From: JAQBXX01 sp947085325
Lineage (GTDB): Bacteria > Pseudomonadota > Gammaproteobacteria > SURF-13
Direction of reading: 5' to 3'
Length of the DNA stretch: 64,000 bases
Assembly: GCA_947085325.1 (NCBI GenBank)
Contig: CAMTVY010000008.1
Span: forward strand, 39,831-103,830
In this document: positions 1-9,705 of the stretch, one piece after another
How positions within the stretch are numbered: position 1 is the first letter of the stretch
Layout: every line of letters starts with the position of its first letter
Position numbers and translations under genes: made by a program
The notes under the pieces: model-generated
What the model was told of the DNA's origin: nothing
Database searches by the model: none
What the model saw: only the letters and a program-made list of their open reading frames with translations

Positions 1-899
1 CTGGTGCTATTGCCGATGCCGTTAACTGTGCCATCGATGCCCTGCGCAGCCTGGTGACAGTCATCAACGAGACCACAGTACAGGTGTCGGTGGCAGCCCA
101 GGAATCGCAGGCTACGGCCATCCTGCTTGCCGAGGCGAGCGATAGCCAGGCGCAGCAGATTACAGAAGCGAGTACCGCGGTGAATGAGATGGCGGCGTCC
201 ATTGAGCAGGTATCAGCCATTGCTGCGGAGTCGTCAGAGGTGGCGCTACGCTCAGTGGCGATCGCGGACAAGGGTGTGAGTATGGTACAGAGCACCATAC
301 AGGGCATGGACGCAATCCGCGAGCAGATACAGGAGACCTCGAAGCGCATCAAACGTCTGGGCGAAAGCTCACAGGAGATTGGGGAAATCGTTGAACTCAT
401 CAACGATATTGCAGACCAGACTAATATCCTGGCACTCAACGCCGCCATCCAGGCGGCCATGGCGGGTGAAGCCGGCCGCGGCTTCGCGGTTGTGGCGGAT
501 GAAGTGCAGCGCCTCGCGGAGCGCTCCGGTAGCGCGACCAGGCAGATCGAGGCCCTGGTGAAGACGATTCAAACTGATACCAATGAAGCAATCGCCTCCA
601 TGGAAACAAGCACTGCCGGTGTAGTGGATGGGGCGCGACTGGCGCAAGACGCAGGCGAGGCGCTGAAGGAAATCGAGCGCGTATCGGTGCATCTGGCGGA
701 GCGGGTGCAGAGCATCTCTCAGGCCGCGCGCCAGCAGTCATCTGCGTCGGCCAATATTTCAAATACCATGAGTTCCATTCGTGAGATCGCTACCCAAACC
801 TCGATCGGTTCGAATGAAACTGCGGCCTCGATCGGCAACCTCGCCGATCTGGCGAACGAGCTGCGTACCTCGGTTGCGGGCTTCAAGTTGCCGGGTTGA
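1..899 (+). CDS. pilJ: Type IV pilus methyl-accepting chemotaxis protein, C-terminal part
   Basis: This is the cytoplasmic signalling half of a chemoreceptor; the N-terminus lies before the window, and the frame is open from position 3 without a stop. The conserved hairpin tip (motif DQTNILALNAA) is encoded near 415-455 and is followed by the GRGFAVVADEV segment and a long helical, Ala/Ser/Gln-rich coiled coil. In the known Pil-Chp system PilJ is the receptor that couples surface or pilus signals to the ChpA kinase and is modified by PilK and ChpB. The order that follows (cheR-like, hybrid cheA, cheB, cheW) matches pilJ-pilK-chpA-chpB-chpC, so the PilJ assignment rests on both sequence and context. 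Membrane and ligand-binding parts cannot be seen. Confidence 0.9.
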   Translation, partial: GAIADAVNCAIDALRSLVTVINETTVQVSVAAQESQATAILLAEASDSQAQQITEASTAVNEMAASIEQVSAIAAESSEVALRSVAIADKGVSMVQSTIQGMDAIREQIQETSKRIKRLGESSQEIGEIVELINDIADQTNILALNAAIQAAMAGEAGRGFAVVADEVQRLAERSGSATRQIEALVKTIQTDTNEAIASMETSTAGVVDGARLAQDAGEALKEIERVSVHLAERVQSISQAARQQSSASANISNTMSSIREIATQTSIGSNETAASIGNLADLANELRTSVAGFKLPG

Positions 900-922
900 G
901 GGCAGACACCTCCCCCAGGCTC

Positions 923-1803
923 ATGAAGGATATGGCACACTGCGGCGGCGCACACGGGCAGTTGGCTGGTGTGCCGGGCATGGGTGATGCCGGGTTTACG
1001 CAGTGGGCCAAGCTGCTGGAGGCGCGCACCGGTATCAGTCTGCCAGTAGTGCGCAAGTCGTTTCTGCTGGCGAGTCTAGTTATACGTATGCGTGAGGTTG
1101 GCTCCCCAGATTACAGCAGCTACTACAGGCTGGTCACATCCGGTTTGGGCGGCGCAGTGGAATGGAGTGTGCTAGTGGATCGTCTCACGGTACACGAGCC
1201 CCGATTTTACCGGCACCCAAATTCACTCGCGCTGCTTGCGCGGCATCTGCAATCGCGCTGCGTACAGCGTGGGCCGCGCTGCCCATTAATGCCTGGAGTG
1301 CCGGTTGTGCCAGTGGCGAGGAGGCTTATAGTATCGCGATGGTAATCGAGCAACAGTTCAGTGCACACCACGGTGAACATTATTACGGCGTGACTGGCAC
1401 CGACGTCAGTCTTGCAGCGCTCGGGGCAGCGAGGCGGGGAGAGTTTCACAGGCGCAAACTGGTTGCGCTGGAGCCTGATCTGCTAGGGTGCTATTTTAGC
1501 CGGGTGGACGATGATCACTACCAGATATGCGAACGCCTGGGCAATCGCATGTGTTTCATGCGCATCAATTTTCTGGAGCCACTTTCACCTACCCTTGACG
1601 GAATGGACGTGATTTTTTGTCAGAATGTGCTTGTCTATTTCAGTCGGCAGCTGCGCGCAGACATCCTGAGCAGGATGGCCGAGTGCTTGTCCCCCGGTGG
1701 ATTGCTGGTGCTGGGTTCGGGGGAGATCCTGCAGTGGTCTCATCCGGATATGGAGCGTGTGCCTTACGAAGACACCGTGGCGTATTACCGTCCCGCCTCA
1801 TGA
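923..1803 (+). pseudogene. pilK: PilK-like CheR methyltransferase, interrupted by a frameshift
   Basis: CheR-type enzymes methylate receptor glutamates using S-adenosylmethionine. The N-terminal domain and the HEPRFYRHP segment are read in one frame until about 1250. The SAM-binding part (WSAGCASGEEAYS, from about 1291) and the rest, including FCQNVLVYF and the C-terminus, are read in another frame that ends at 1803. The switch must lie between about 1240 and 1290 and corresponds to one missing base (or two extra). Neither part alone has both domains. The start is uncertain: ATG at 923, 932 or 980 are options, with TTG at 896 overlapping the pilJ stop. The downstream half shares an ATGA overlap with chpA, so translational coupling is still in place. 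It may be a real pseudogene, a sequencing or assembly error, or, less likely, recoding; no clear slippery heptamer is visible. Confidence 0.75.
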
Positions 1804-4800
1804 AAATGACGAGATCGGCAGATTACAGTGCGCTCAACTGGGTCAAGTCGGAGATCGACGAGACTTTGAGGCAGGCGCGCCATACCCTGGAGGCTTATGT
1901 AGCCAATCCGAAGGATGTGATGCAGATGCGCTTTTGTATTGCGCATCTGCATCAGGTGCATGGCACACTGCAGATGATAGAGTTCTATGGCGCAGTACTA
2001 CTGGCGGAAGAGATGGAGCTGCTCGCACGCTGGCTGATAGATGCTGAACCCGAACAGAAGCAAGCCGTTCAGGAGGAAGCCTATGAAATCCTGATGCGAT
2101 CCATACTGCAACTGCCCAATTATCTGGAGCGTCTGCAGAAGGGTCACGTCGATAATCCGGTAGTCATGCTGCCGCTGCTCAACGAACTGCGCGCCGCGCG
2201 CGCTCGCCCGCTGCTATCCGAAAGCATGCTGTTTGCGCCGGATATCTCTGTGGTTCCGGTGTCTGCGGTTGCTCGCCCGGAGCATGGCGGGGCAGAGCAG
2301 GATGTACGCGAGCTTGCGCGCAAGCTGCGGCCCGTCTACCAGCAGACATTGCTGAACTGGTATCGGGATCGCTATGCAGTGGAAAATCTGTATCAGCTTG
2401 CCGCTGTCGTTGGCGAGTTGGAGCAGGCTGTAAGTACGGACATGGTGGCCCAAGTCTGGTGGGTGGCAGGCGCTTTCATCGAGACACTTACCGATGTCGA
2501 TATTGACGCAGGGGGGGTGGCCAAACAGTTGCTGGGTCAGATTGACCGTGAAATAAGGCGGCTGATCGACAGCGGAGAGGAGGCGTTTGCCGCTAAGCCG
2601 CCTACGGAGTTGCTCAAGAGTCTGCTTTACTATATCGGACGAACACAGTCTGCAGGTGCACGTGTCAATGAAGTTCGACGGGCCTTCCGTCTTGATGTGC
2701 TGTTGCCGCGCGATGAGGAAATTGATGGCGAGCGCGCGCACCTCACGGGCCCGAACCGGGAGCTGATGCACACTGTTTTCACGGTCCTGCGTGAAGATAT
2801 CACCAAGGTAAAGGACGAGATCAATATATTTGTATGCAGTGAGTCGCAGGCATTGTCTGCGCTATTGCCGCTGGAGGAAGTCCTGCGCAGGGTGGCCGAT
2901 ACGCTTGGTATGCTTGGTTTTGGCGCACCACGCCAGTTGATACTGGAACAGATGAATGTTGTTGCCGCCATTGCACACGGTGCAGTGCCACCTGAGGAAG
3001 CTGCGTTACTGGAGATTGCAGGCGCCTTGCTGCAGGTTGAGTCTGCACTGGTGGAGTCGGACATAGGTGAGATTGTGACAGCGGAGATGTTGATGGTAGA
3101 CGGCGCCGCAGAGAGTGCTGTCTGCTTGCCCGACGCGGAATACCGCGAGATGCGGAATGCCGTGATACGTGAGGCGCAGGCGAACATCTCCCGTATTAAA
3201 GACAGTCTGGCGGCATTTTTTGGTGTACCCCAGCAGTATGATCTGCTTGCAGCTGTGCCCAAACTGCTGTTGCAGGTCGGTGGTGGGTTGTCCATGCTGT
3301 CACTCACGCAGGCCGCAGAAGTGCTGCAAGCGTGCCGCAACTTTGTTACACAGGAGCTGCTCGGGTGTGAGGCTGTGCCAGATCCACAACAACTGGAGGC
3401 GCTGACCGAGGCCATCAGCGCCTTGGAGTATTACCTTGAGGCACTAAGCGAGGATCGCGCTGAAAGAGAAATAATTATCGAGCAGGCGTTGGCTTGTACG
3501 CGGCGGCTTGTCCAGCCAGGGGTGATTGGCGCGGATGTGGCAGCACCTGAGAAGGTTAAGCGGTTGCTGCAGAGTGTGGTGAGGCCTGCACTCGCATCCG
3601 TGCCAGCCAGGCCGGTGCGCATGGAAGAGATCGATGACGAGATCATTGCGGTGTTTCTGGAAGAGGCCGATGAGGAGATTGCCTCCATCAAGAGCCAGTT
3701 GCAGCATTGGAAAGAGGGCGCCGGAAACGGGGATGCCTTACGCACACTGCGGCGCTCGTTTCACACCTTGAAGGGCAGTGGGCGCTTGGTGGGCGCCTCA
3801 GAATTGGGTGAGTTCGCCTGGTCGTTTGAGAGCCTGCTCAACCGTGTCATTGACAACACCGTGTCTGCCACGCCGGAGCTGATTGCCCTGATAGAGGAAG
3901 CAGTAAGCCAATTGCCTGGGCTGGTGGAGAAATTCAAGGGAAATGCCGCACTACCGGCGGATATTCCGGGCTTGGTGGAGCGTGCGCACATACTGAGCCA
4001 GCCCGGGGCGGTAGCCACCGACCAGCCGGTTCAGACCATCACAATGAATTCAGCCATGCCTGCTGCTGCACAGCCGGTCGTCGTAGCGGAACCTGTCGTT
4101 ACCGCGCCGCAGCCGGAGACGTACACAGAGCCTGTAATGGATCCTGTGTTGCTTGATATCTACAGCAGGGAAACCAGCACGCATCTCGCGGCGCTGCGGG
4201 CATTTGTCTCGCGCTGCGAGACGGATGCTGCGGTGGCCTGTAAGGTGGATGAGGATATTGTTCGCAGGCTGCATACACTGCATGGCAGCGCGGCCATGGC
4301 CAGTGTGCCTGACATCGCCGCCCTGTGCGATGTGATGGAAGAATATGCCAAGATACTGCGTGATGCGGACACTGTGTTAAACGGCGAGGCGCTGGAGGCG
4401 CTACGCAGGGTGTGCGATGTAATTCAGGAAAAGATTTACACATTACAGTCTCCTGGTAGCGTACAGCCGGATAGTAATGCCCTGCGGGCGCATGTTACCG
4501 ATCTCTTCGTCAAGGCAAAGCAGCAACATGCACTGCGGTTCGCTTTCGCCATTCCTGTTGTGCTGGATCCGAAACACATAGGGCACGATAGCGAGATGGC
4601 GGCAGTGTTCATGGATGAGGCGAAGGAGGTCCTTGACGCCAGCGATGCGATTCTGCAGCAATGGATCGAGCAGCCGACCAACCGTGAACTACTGGAAGAG
4701 TTGCAGCGCGAGTTGCACACTCTCAAGGGCGGTGCGCGTATGGCGGATATCACCCGGATGGGAGACCTGAGTCACAGCCTTGAATCGCTGCTTACCGCCA

Positions 4801-6905
4801 TGGTCGATGGGCTGCTCACACCCTCGCTGGATATCAGTACGCTGATTCAACAGGCCCACGACCGCCTGCTAGCGATGCTCGACCATCTGCGCACGGGCCA
4901 GCCATTGGCGATGGCCGATGACCTTATAGCTCGGATTAATGAGGCGTTACATTCCACTTCCGCGATGCTGCCCACCACAGAGTGGCCGAAGGCACATACT
5001 CCGGCATCAGATGCCGGGTCTCCAGTAGTTGTGGAAGCACAGTCTGTGGAGTTGGATGATCGCCGCGTTGGCATGCACGTTCAGCATGAGCAGATCCGTA
5101 TCCGTGCCGATCTGCTGGATAATCTGGTTAATCACGCTACCGAGTTGAGCGTTTTCCGCTCGCGTATTGAACAGAAAATAATCGCATTCAAATTCAATCT
5201 GGTGGAAATGGAACGCACCGGGGCGCGTCTACGTGATCAGTTGCGTCGGTTGGAAGCCGAAACCGAAACGCAAATCCTGTTCCGCAATACCGAGAGTGAC
5301 CAGGCGCACGAGCAGGAGTTTGATCCGCTGGAATTTGACCGCTTTACCCATATGGGACAGCTTTCGCACAGCTTGCTGGAAAGCGTGAGCGACATCGTGA
5401 GCATACAAGGCCTGCTGCAGGGTTTGGTGCGCGAATCAGAAATGCTGCTTGCGCAGCAGGCGCGAGTCAATACAGACCTGCAGGAGAGCCTGCTGCGTAC
5501 GCGCATGGTGCGGTTCTCCGTGGTGTTGCCGCGTCTGCGCCGTATCCTGCGTCAGACGGGCGAGGAACTGGGCAGGCAGGTCGAGTTGCACGTCTCCGGT
5601 GCGGAGAGTGAGGTTGATCGTACCCTGCTGGATCGCATCGTGCCGAGCTTGGAGCATATATTGCGCAATGCCGTTGATCACGGTATCGAACGCCGAGAAG
5701 ACCGCCTGGCGGTGGGCAAGCCGGAAACTGGCACCATCACCCTGAGACTTGCGCGCGAAGGTACCAATGTCGTCATTAGCGTCAATGATGACGGGCGCGG
5801 CCTCGATTTAGAGGGCGTGCGCGCCAAGGCTGTTGAACGCGGCTTGCTGCACAAGCATGCACAAGTGACCGACAGCGAGTTGATGCAGTTCATTCTTGAG
5901 CCGGGATTCAGTACGGCACAAGAGGTCACGCAGATATCCGGGCGTGGTGTGGGCATGGATGTGGTGAGTAGCGATATAAAGCAGCTTGGGGGCACCCTTT
6001 CCATCAGATCAGAGAGGGGCAAAGGGTCCACATTCACCATGCGCCTGCCATTTACATTGTCAGTGAGCCATGTGTTGATGGTGCAGGTGGGTGATAGCAT
6101 CTACGCTGTTTCACTCGCCACCGTTGAGCGCATACTGCGCATTTCGCATGAAGAACTGGAGCAGGTGTACGCGAGCGAGGAGCGTACTTATCGCGCTGCA
6201 GAGCAAGAGTGTCCGTTTTTGCACTTGGGCACGTTGCTGCATGCAAGTAATCCTCAATTGCCGGGATCGGGGAAAAAGGCAGCGGCCTTGTTGGTGCGTG
6301 CGGGTGAGCGGCGCATCGTGCTCCATGTGGATGGTCTGATTGGGAGCCGAGAAATCGTAGTGAAATCCGTGGGTGTGCAGATCAGCACGGTAAAAGGCAT
6401 TACGGGCGCCACTATTATGGGCGATGGGCGTGTGGTCTTGATGCTCGATATCGGTATCATGCTGCGTTCCAGTGCAGCGTCCATCACAGTCGAAGACACC
6501 CTGGAGGAAGCCGGGCACGATGGCATTACCGTCATGGTGGTAGATGACTCTATCACTGTGCGTAAGGTGACCGCCCGCCTGCTTGAGCGCCACAATATTG
6601 CAGTACTTGCGGCTAAAGACGGGATGGATGCGCTTGTATTGTTGCAGCAGCATGTGCCGGATGTAGTGTTGCTGGATATCGAAATGCCGCGCATGGACGG
6701 CTATGAACTTGCTGCGCATATGCGCAGCGATGAACGTCTGCGCGATGTGCCGATCATGATGATTACCTCACGCACCGGCGATAAGCACCGCGACCATGCG
6801 TTTGCGCTGGGTGTGAACCGCTATCTGGGCAAGCCTTTCCAGGAGGTAGATCTGTTGGACAACATCCATGCTTTGTTGGCTGAGCACGCGGAAGCCCGGC
6901 ACTGA
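1800..6905 (+). CDS. chpA: ChpA/PilL-type hybrid chemotaxis histidine kinase with several HPt domains and a receiver
   Basis: This is a very large CheA-like kinase (about 1701 aa) for the Pil-Chp pathway. Start ATG at 1800 overlaps the stop of the pilK frame. Histidine phosphotransfer motifs are visible at about H51 (HQVHG, degenerate), H655 (HTLKGS), H825 (HTLHGS, Lys replaced by His) and H973 (HTLKGG). After a long dimerisation region come the kinase N box (RNAVDHGIE, near 1290), the G boxes (DDGRGLD, GRGVGMD), a CheW-like domain (about 1425-1565) and a C-terminal receiver with DD near 1581 and phosphoacceptor D1626. Known ChpA proteins have the same plan of many transfer domains plus a fused receiver and control twitching and cAMP through PilG and PilH, which would be encoded upstream of the window. 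It is the core of the operon. Confidence 0.95.
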   Translation: MKMTRSADYSALNWVKSEIDETLRQARHTLEAYVANPKDVMQMRFCIAHLHQVHGTLQMIEFYGAVLLAEEMELLARWLIDAEPEQKQAVQEEAYEILMRSILQLPNYLERLQKGHVDNPVVMLPLLNELRAARARPLLSESMLFAPDISVVPVSAVARPEHGGAEQDVRELARKLRPVYQQTLLNWYRDRYAVENLYQLAAVVGELEQAVSTDMVAQVWWVAGAFIETLTDVDIDAGGVAKQLLGQIDREIRRLIDSGEEAFAAKPPTELLKSLLYYIGRTQSAGARVNEVRRAFRLDVLLPRDEEIDGERAHLTGPNRELMHTVFTVLREDITKVKDEINIFVCSESQALSALLPLEEVLRRVADTLGMLGFGAPRQLILEQMNVVAAIAHGAVPPEEAALLEIAGALLQVESALVESDIGEIVTAEMLMVDGAAESAVCLPDAEYREMRNAVIREAQANISRIKDSLAAFFGVPQQYDLLAAVPKLLLQVGGGLSMLSLTQAAEVLQACRNFVTQELLGCEAVPDPQQLEALTEAISALEYYLEALSEDRAEREIIIEQALACTRRLVQPGVIGADVAAPEKVKRLLQSVVRPALASVPARPVRMEEIDDEIIAVFLEEADEEIASIKSQLQHWKEGAGNGDALRTLRRSFHTLKGSGRLVGASELGEFAWSFESLLNRVIDNTVSATPELIALIEEAVSQLPGLVEKFKGNAALPADIPGLVERAHILSQPGAVATDQPVQTITMNSAMPAAAQPVVVAEPVVTAPQPETYTEPVMDPVLLDIYSRETSTHLAALRAFVSRCETDAAVACKVDEDIVRRLHTLHGSAAMASVPDIAALCDVMEEYAKILRDADTVLNGEALEALRRVCDVIQEKIYTLQSPGSVQPDSNALRAHVTDLFVKAKQQHALRFAFAIPVVLDPKHIGHDSEMAAVFMDEAKEVLDASDAILQQWIEQPTNRELLEELQRELHTLKGGARMADITRMGDLSHSLESLLTAMVDGLLTPSLDISTLIQQAHDRLLAMLDHLRTGQPLAMADDLIARINEALHSTSAMLPTTEWPKAHTPASDAGSPVVVEAQSVELDDRRVGMHVQHEQIRIRADLLDNLVNHATELSVFRSRIEQKIIAFKFNLVEMERTGARLRDQLRRLEAETETQILFRNTESDQAHEQEFDPLEFDRFTHMGQLSHSLLESVSDIVSIQGLLQGLVRESEMLLAQQARVNTDLQESLLRTRMVRFSVVLPRLRRILRQTGEELGRQVELHVSGAESEVDRTLLDRIVPSLEHILRNAVDHGIERREDRLAVGKPETGTITLRLAREGTNVVISVNDDGRGLDLEGVRAKAVERGLLHKHAQVTDSELMQFILEPGFSTAQEVTQISGRGVGMDVVSSDIKQLGGTLSIRSERGKGSTFTMRLPFTLSVSHVLMVQVGDSIYAVSLATVERILRISHEELEQVYASEERTYRAAEQECPFLHLGTLLHASNPQLPGSGKKAAALLVRAGERRIVLHVDGLIGSREIVVKSVGVQISTVKGITGATIMGDGRVVLMLDIGIMLRSSAASITVEDTLEEAGHDGITVMVVDDSITVRKVTARLLERHNIAVLAAKDGMDALVLLQQHVPDVVLLDIEMPRMDGYELAAHMRSDERLRDVPIMMITSRTGDKHRDHAFALGVNRYLGKPFQEVDLLDNIHALLAEHAEARH

Positions 6906-6915
6906 GGTGGCGTCC

Positions 6916-7953
6916 ATGCTAGACACGTCGCCGCGTATCGCCATCGTTTCCTGCTCGGAGCATCAGCGTATTAACTTGGGCCAGATTCTGGATAGAAACG
7001 GCCTGCAGGTGGTGCTCAACCAGCCACCCAGCCACGAGTTTCTGGCGCTGGCGCGCGAACACAAGGCCGAGGTGCTGCTCATTGATCTGGATGATTCCTG
7101 CTTCAACGGAGCGCTGCTTGCGTCATTTCTGGGTCAGGATGTATTGCCCATGCTGCTCAACGACAGTGCCGCGATGCGAATGAATGCCGATGTGCTGGCA
7201 GACGACTGGGGACGCCGGCTGACACGCAAGCTGGCTGCGCTCACGGCTGAAACCCGTAGCCAACCATCGATATCCTCGTTGCAGCCGCAGCCTTTAGCCG
7301 CTCCCGTCAGGGTACAGCGCCATAGCGTAGTATCGACAGCAGTTCATGTCTGGGTGCTGGGCGCTTCAATCGGCGGTCCGCATGCATTGAAGCAATTCCT
7401 GGCGGCACTGGCGCCCGATTTGCCGCTGGCCTTCATACTGGCGCAACATATCGGTACCAATTTTATGGCCTTGCTGGCGCGGCAACTGGATCAGGCTTCA
7501 TCTTACCGCGTACTGCCGGCGCAGGCGGGAGAAGTATTATGCCAACGGCAGGTAGTGCTTGCGCCCGTGGATGAAGAGATCGATATTGACTCAGCGGGAC
7601 GCATTCAGTGCACACCGGTGGCCGATAATGGCGTATTGTGCCGGCCGTCCATAGACACGGTGTTGGTGAGGATTGCTCGGCGTTACGGTAGGAGAAGTGG
7701 TGCAATAATCTTCAGCGGTATGGGCAACGACGGCGCTGAGGGTGTGCGCGCCATCTCTGCGCAGGGTGGCGAGGTGTGGGCGCAGGACTACGCCAGTTGC
7801 CTTGTAAGCAGCATGCCGGATCAGGCACGGTTGACCCGCGTGGTGAGTTTCAGTGGTACGCCGGAGATTCTTGCGCAACGGCTGTCACAACGTTACGCAC
7901 CCTCGGCTGCTGTCGCACATCTGTTGCAAATGCAGAAGGAACGCACGGCATGA
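6916..7953 (+). CDS. chpB: CheB-like protein-glutamate methylesterase ChpB
   Basis: This enzyme removes methyl groups from the PilJ receptor, opposing PilK. The C-terminal catalytic domain shows the expected triad: S151 in GASIGGPHA, H178 in AQHIG and D272 in SGMGNDGAEG. The first 110 residues have a receiver-like pattern (IAIVSCSEHQ, LLIDLDD) but lack the paired acidic residues and the conserved lysine of an active receiver, so phosphorylation there looks unlikely. ATG at 6916 was chosen because GAGGTGG lies just upstream and it follows the chpA stop by 10 bases; a longer in-frame start at 6868 would overlap chpA. The stop overlaps the chpC start (ATGA). Confidence 0.88.
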   Translation: MLDTSPRIAIVSCSEHQRINLGQILDRNGLQVVLNQPPSHEFLALAREHKAEVLLIDLDDSCFNGALLASFLGQDVLPMLLNDSAAMRMNADVLADDWGRRLTRKLAALTAETRSQPSISSLQPQPLAAPVRVQRHSVVSTAVHVWVLGASIGGPHALKQFLAALAPDLPLAFILAQHIGTNFMALLARQLDQASSYRVLPAQAGEVLCQRQVVLAPVDEEIDIDSAGRIQCTPVADNGVLCRPSIDTVLVRIARRYGRRSGAIIFSGMGNDGAEGVRAISAQGGEVWAQDYASCLVSSMPDQARLTRVVSFSGTPEILAQRLSQRYAPSAAVAHLLQMQKERTA

Positions 7954-8408
7954 GTACTGCCGGATCAGTAGTCCGCTGTCAGTTGCTGCCGCTCAAGAAT
8001 GAGCATCTGTTGCTACCCAGTACTGCCATCGCCGAAGTCATGCGCTTTGGCACACTGGAGCCGGTGGAGGGTGCGCTACCCTGGCTGCTGGGGCGCATCA
8101 AGTGGCGCGATCGTGCTATTGCGGTGGTTTCATTCGAGGCCGCCTGCGATGAAGAGGTGCCTGCGGATAGCCGGCAGACGAAGATTGTGGTTCTGAACGC
8201 GCCGGGCGGCAACGCGCAACTGGATTTCTTCGGGGTAGTGGTACAGGATATGCCGCAATTGCTGCAGGTCAGTGACGATAACCTTGCCATGATCGAGCAC
8301 GAGACCGAGCTGCACCCGCTCATGCACTGCCATGTGATTGTGAACGGCGAGACCGCCATCATACCCAATCTGAGCGCGCTGGAAGAAAAACTTCTGGCTA
8401 CTATGTAG
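7950..8408 (+). CDS. chpC: CheW-like adaptor protein ChpC
   Basis: This is a single CheW-like domain of 152 residues (LPLKNEHLLLPSTAIAEVM at the N-terminus; GRIKWRDRAIAVVSFE in the middle). CheW-type proteins bridge chemoreceptor and CheA kinase; ChpC is the accessory adaptor at the end of the Pil-Chp operon, next to chpB. The ATG overlaps the chpB stop by four bases, suggesting translational coupling. The stop codon lies one base from the stop of the convergent purD gene, so there is no room for a separate terminator between the two transcripts. Confidence 0.85.
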   Translation: MSTAGSVVRCQLLPLKNEHLLLPSTAIAEVMRFGTLEPVEGALPWLLGRIKWRDRAIAVVSFEAACDEEVPADSRQTKIVVLNAPGGNAQLDFFGVVVQDMPQLLQVSDDNLAMIEHETELHPLMHCHVIVNGETAIIPNLSALEEKLLATM

Positions 8409-8409
8409 G

Positions 8410-9705
8410 CTAGCCTAAGCCCAGGGCTTCACGCGCGATAGCACGGTAGCCGATGTCGGTGCGGTAGTATATGCCGTCCCAGCGAACCATTTGGGCCAGT
8501 GCGTACGCACGCCGCTGCGCTTCACCCACGGTATCCCCCAGAGCGCAGGCACACAGTACGCGTCCTCCTGCCGTTACGACCGCGCTGTCGCGCAACTGGG
8601 TACCGGCATGAAATAACATGCAGTCGACGGGCGGCGTCTGATCCAGGCCGTGAATGACATCACCGCTGCGATACGATCCGGGATAGCCACCTGCGGCCAG
8701 CACCACGCCCAGTGCCGCGCGCTCATCCCACTCCGCGTGGACTTCGTGCAGACGCTGATCGAGCGCCGCGTTGCACAGATCGACCAGGTCGGAGCGCAGG
8801 CGCATCAGGATCGGCTGAGCCTCCGGGTCGCCCAGACGGCAGTTGAATTCCAGTACGCGCGGGCTGCCGTCTTGCGCAATCATCAGGCCGGCATAGAGAA
8901 AGCCGGTGTAAGGAATGCCTTCGCCGGCCATGCCGCGCAGGGTGGGCTCGATCACCTCGCGCAGGATGCGCGCATGCAGTGCCGGTGTCACCACGGGCGC
9001 GGGTGAATACGCCCCCATGCCGCCGGTGTTGGGGCCGCAGTCGCCATTATCGCGCGCCTTGTGATCCTGCGCAGTCGCCAGCGGCAGGATGTGCGTACCG
9101 TCAGCCATCACAATAAAGCTTACTTCCTCGCCGGCCAGAAACTCCTCGATCACCACGCGCCGCCCGGCATTGCCGACTATGCTGCCGCCCAGCATGTCGC
9201 GAATGGCCGCGGCGGCCTGGGCCTCGTCCTGTGCGATCACCACCCCTTTGCCTGCGGCCAGCCCATCCGCCTTGATCACTATGGGCGTGCCGACAGTGGC
9301 GACATAGGCGACAGCGGCATCAGCGTCGGTAAAGGCGCGATAGGCCGCAGTGGGGATATGGTGGCGAGCGAGGAAGTCCTTGGCGTAGGTTTTCGAGCTT
9401 TCGAGTTGCGCCGCCCCGCGCACGGGGCCAAAGCAGCGCAGCCCCGCCGCAATAAAGGCGTCTACCACGCCGAGCGCGAGCGGCACTTCCGGGCCGACAA
9501 GCGTGAGATCGATGGCATGGTCGCGCGCGAAGTCGGCCAGGGCGCTGACATCCTCGGCCGCGATGGCGACATTTTCCACCTTGGGCTCGCGCGCCGTACC
9601 TGCGTTGCCGGGCGCGACAAAAACCGTGCGCACCCTGGGCGACTGTGCGACTTTCCATGCCAGCGCATGTTCTCGCCCGCCGCCACCGATAACAAGTATT
9701 TTCAT
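8410..9705 (-). CDS. purD: Phosphoribosylamine-glycine ligase (GAR synthetase)
   Basis: PurD catalyses ATP-dependent joining of phosphoribosylamine and glycine, the second step of purine synthesis. At 431 residues it has the normal length. The N-terminal motif ILVIGGGGREHALAWK, the ATP-grasp segment (KADGLAAGKGVVIA) and the metal-binding stretch EFNCRLGDPE are all visible. It is the last gene of the dusB-fis-purH-purD series and is separated from purH by 164 bases that hold an inverted repeat. It converges on chpC with almost no gap. Confidence 0.97.
   Translation of the reverse strand: MKILVIGGGGREHALAWKVAQSPRVRTVFVAPGNAGTAREPKVENVAIAAEDVSALADFARDHAIDLTLVGPEVPLALGVVDAFIAAGLRCFGPVRGAAQLESSKTYAKDFLARHHIPTAAYRAFTDADAAVAYVATVGTPIVIKADGLAAGKGVVIAQDEAQAAAAIRDMLGGSIVGNAGRRVVIEEFLAGEEVSFIVMADGTHILPLATAQDHKARDNGDCGPNTGGMGAYSPAPVVTPALHARILREVIEPTLRGMAGEGIPYTGFLYAGLMIAQDGSPRVLEFNCRLGDPEAQPILMRLRSDLVDLCNAALDQRLHEVHAEWDERAALGVVLAAGGYPGSYRSGDVIHGLDQTPPVDCMLFHAGTQLRDSAVVTAGGRVLCACALGDTVGEAQRRAYALAQMVRWDGIYYRTDIGYRAIAREALGLG

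Noticed and set aside
805..820. GGTTCGAAT resembling a tRNA T-loop
   Set aside because: It lies inside the conserved pilJ coding sequence, with no cloverleaf around it.
1240..1290. Programmed frameshift in pilK
   Set aside because: No slippery heptamer or clear stimulatory structure was visible, and CheR proteins are not known to use recoding; mutation or sequence error is simpler.
8406..8417. Perfect palindrome TAGGCTAGCCTA holding the stop codons of chpC and purD
   Set aside because: Convergent TAG stop codons one base apart automatically create most of this symmetry; a similar case occurs at 19904-19916. No need for a functional site.
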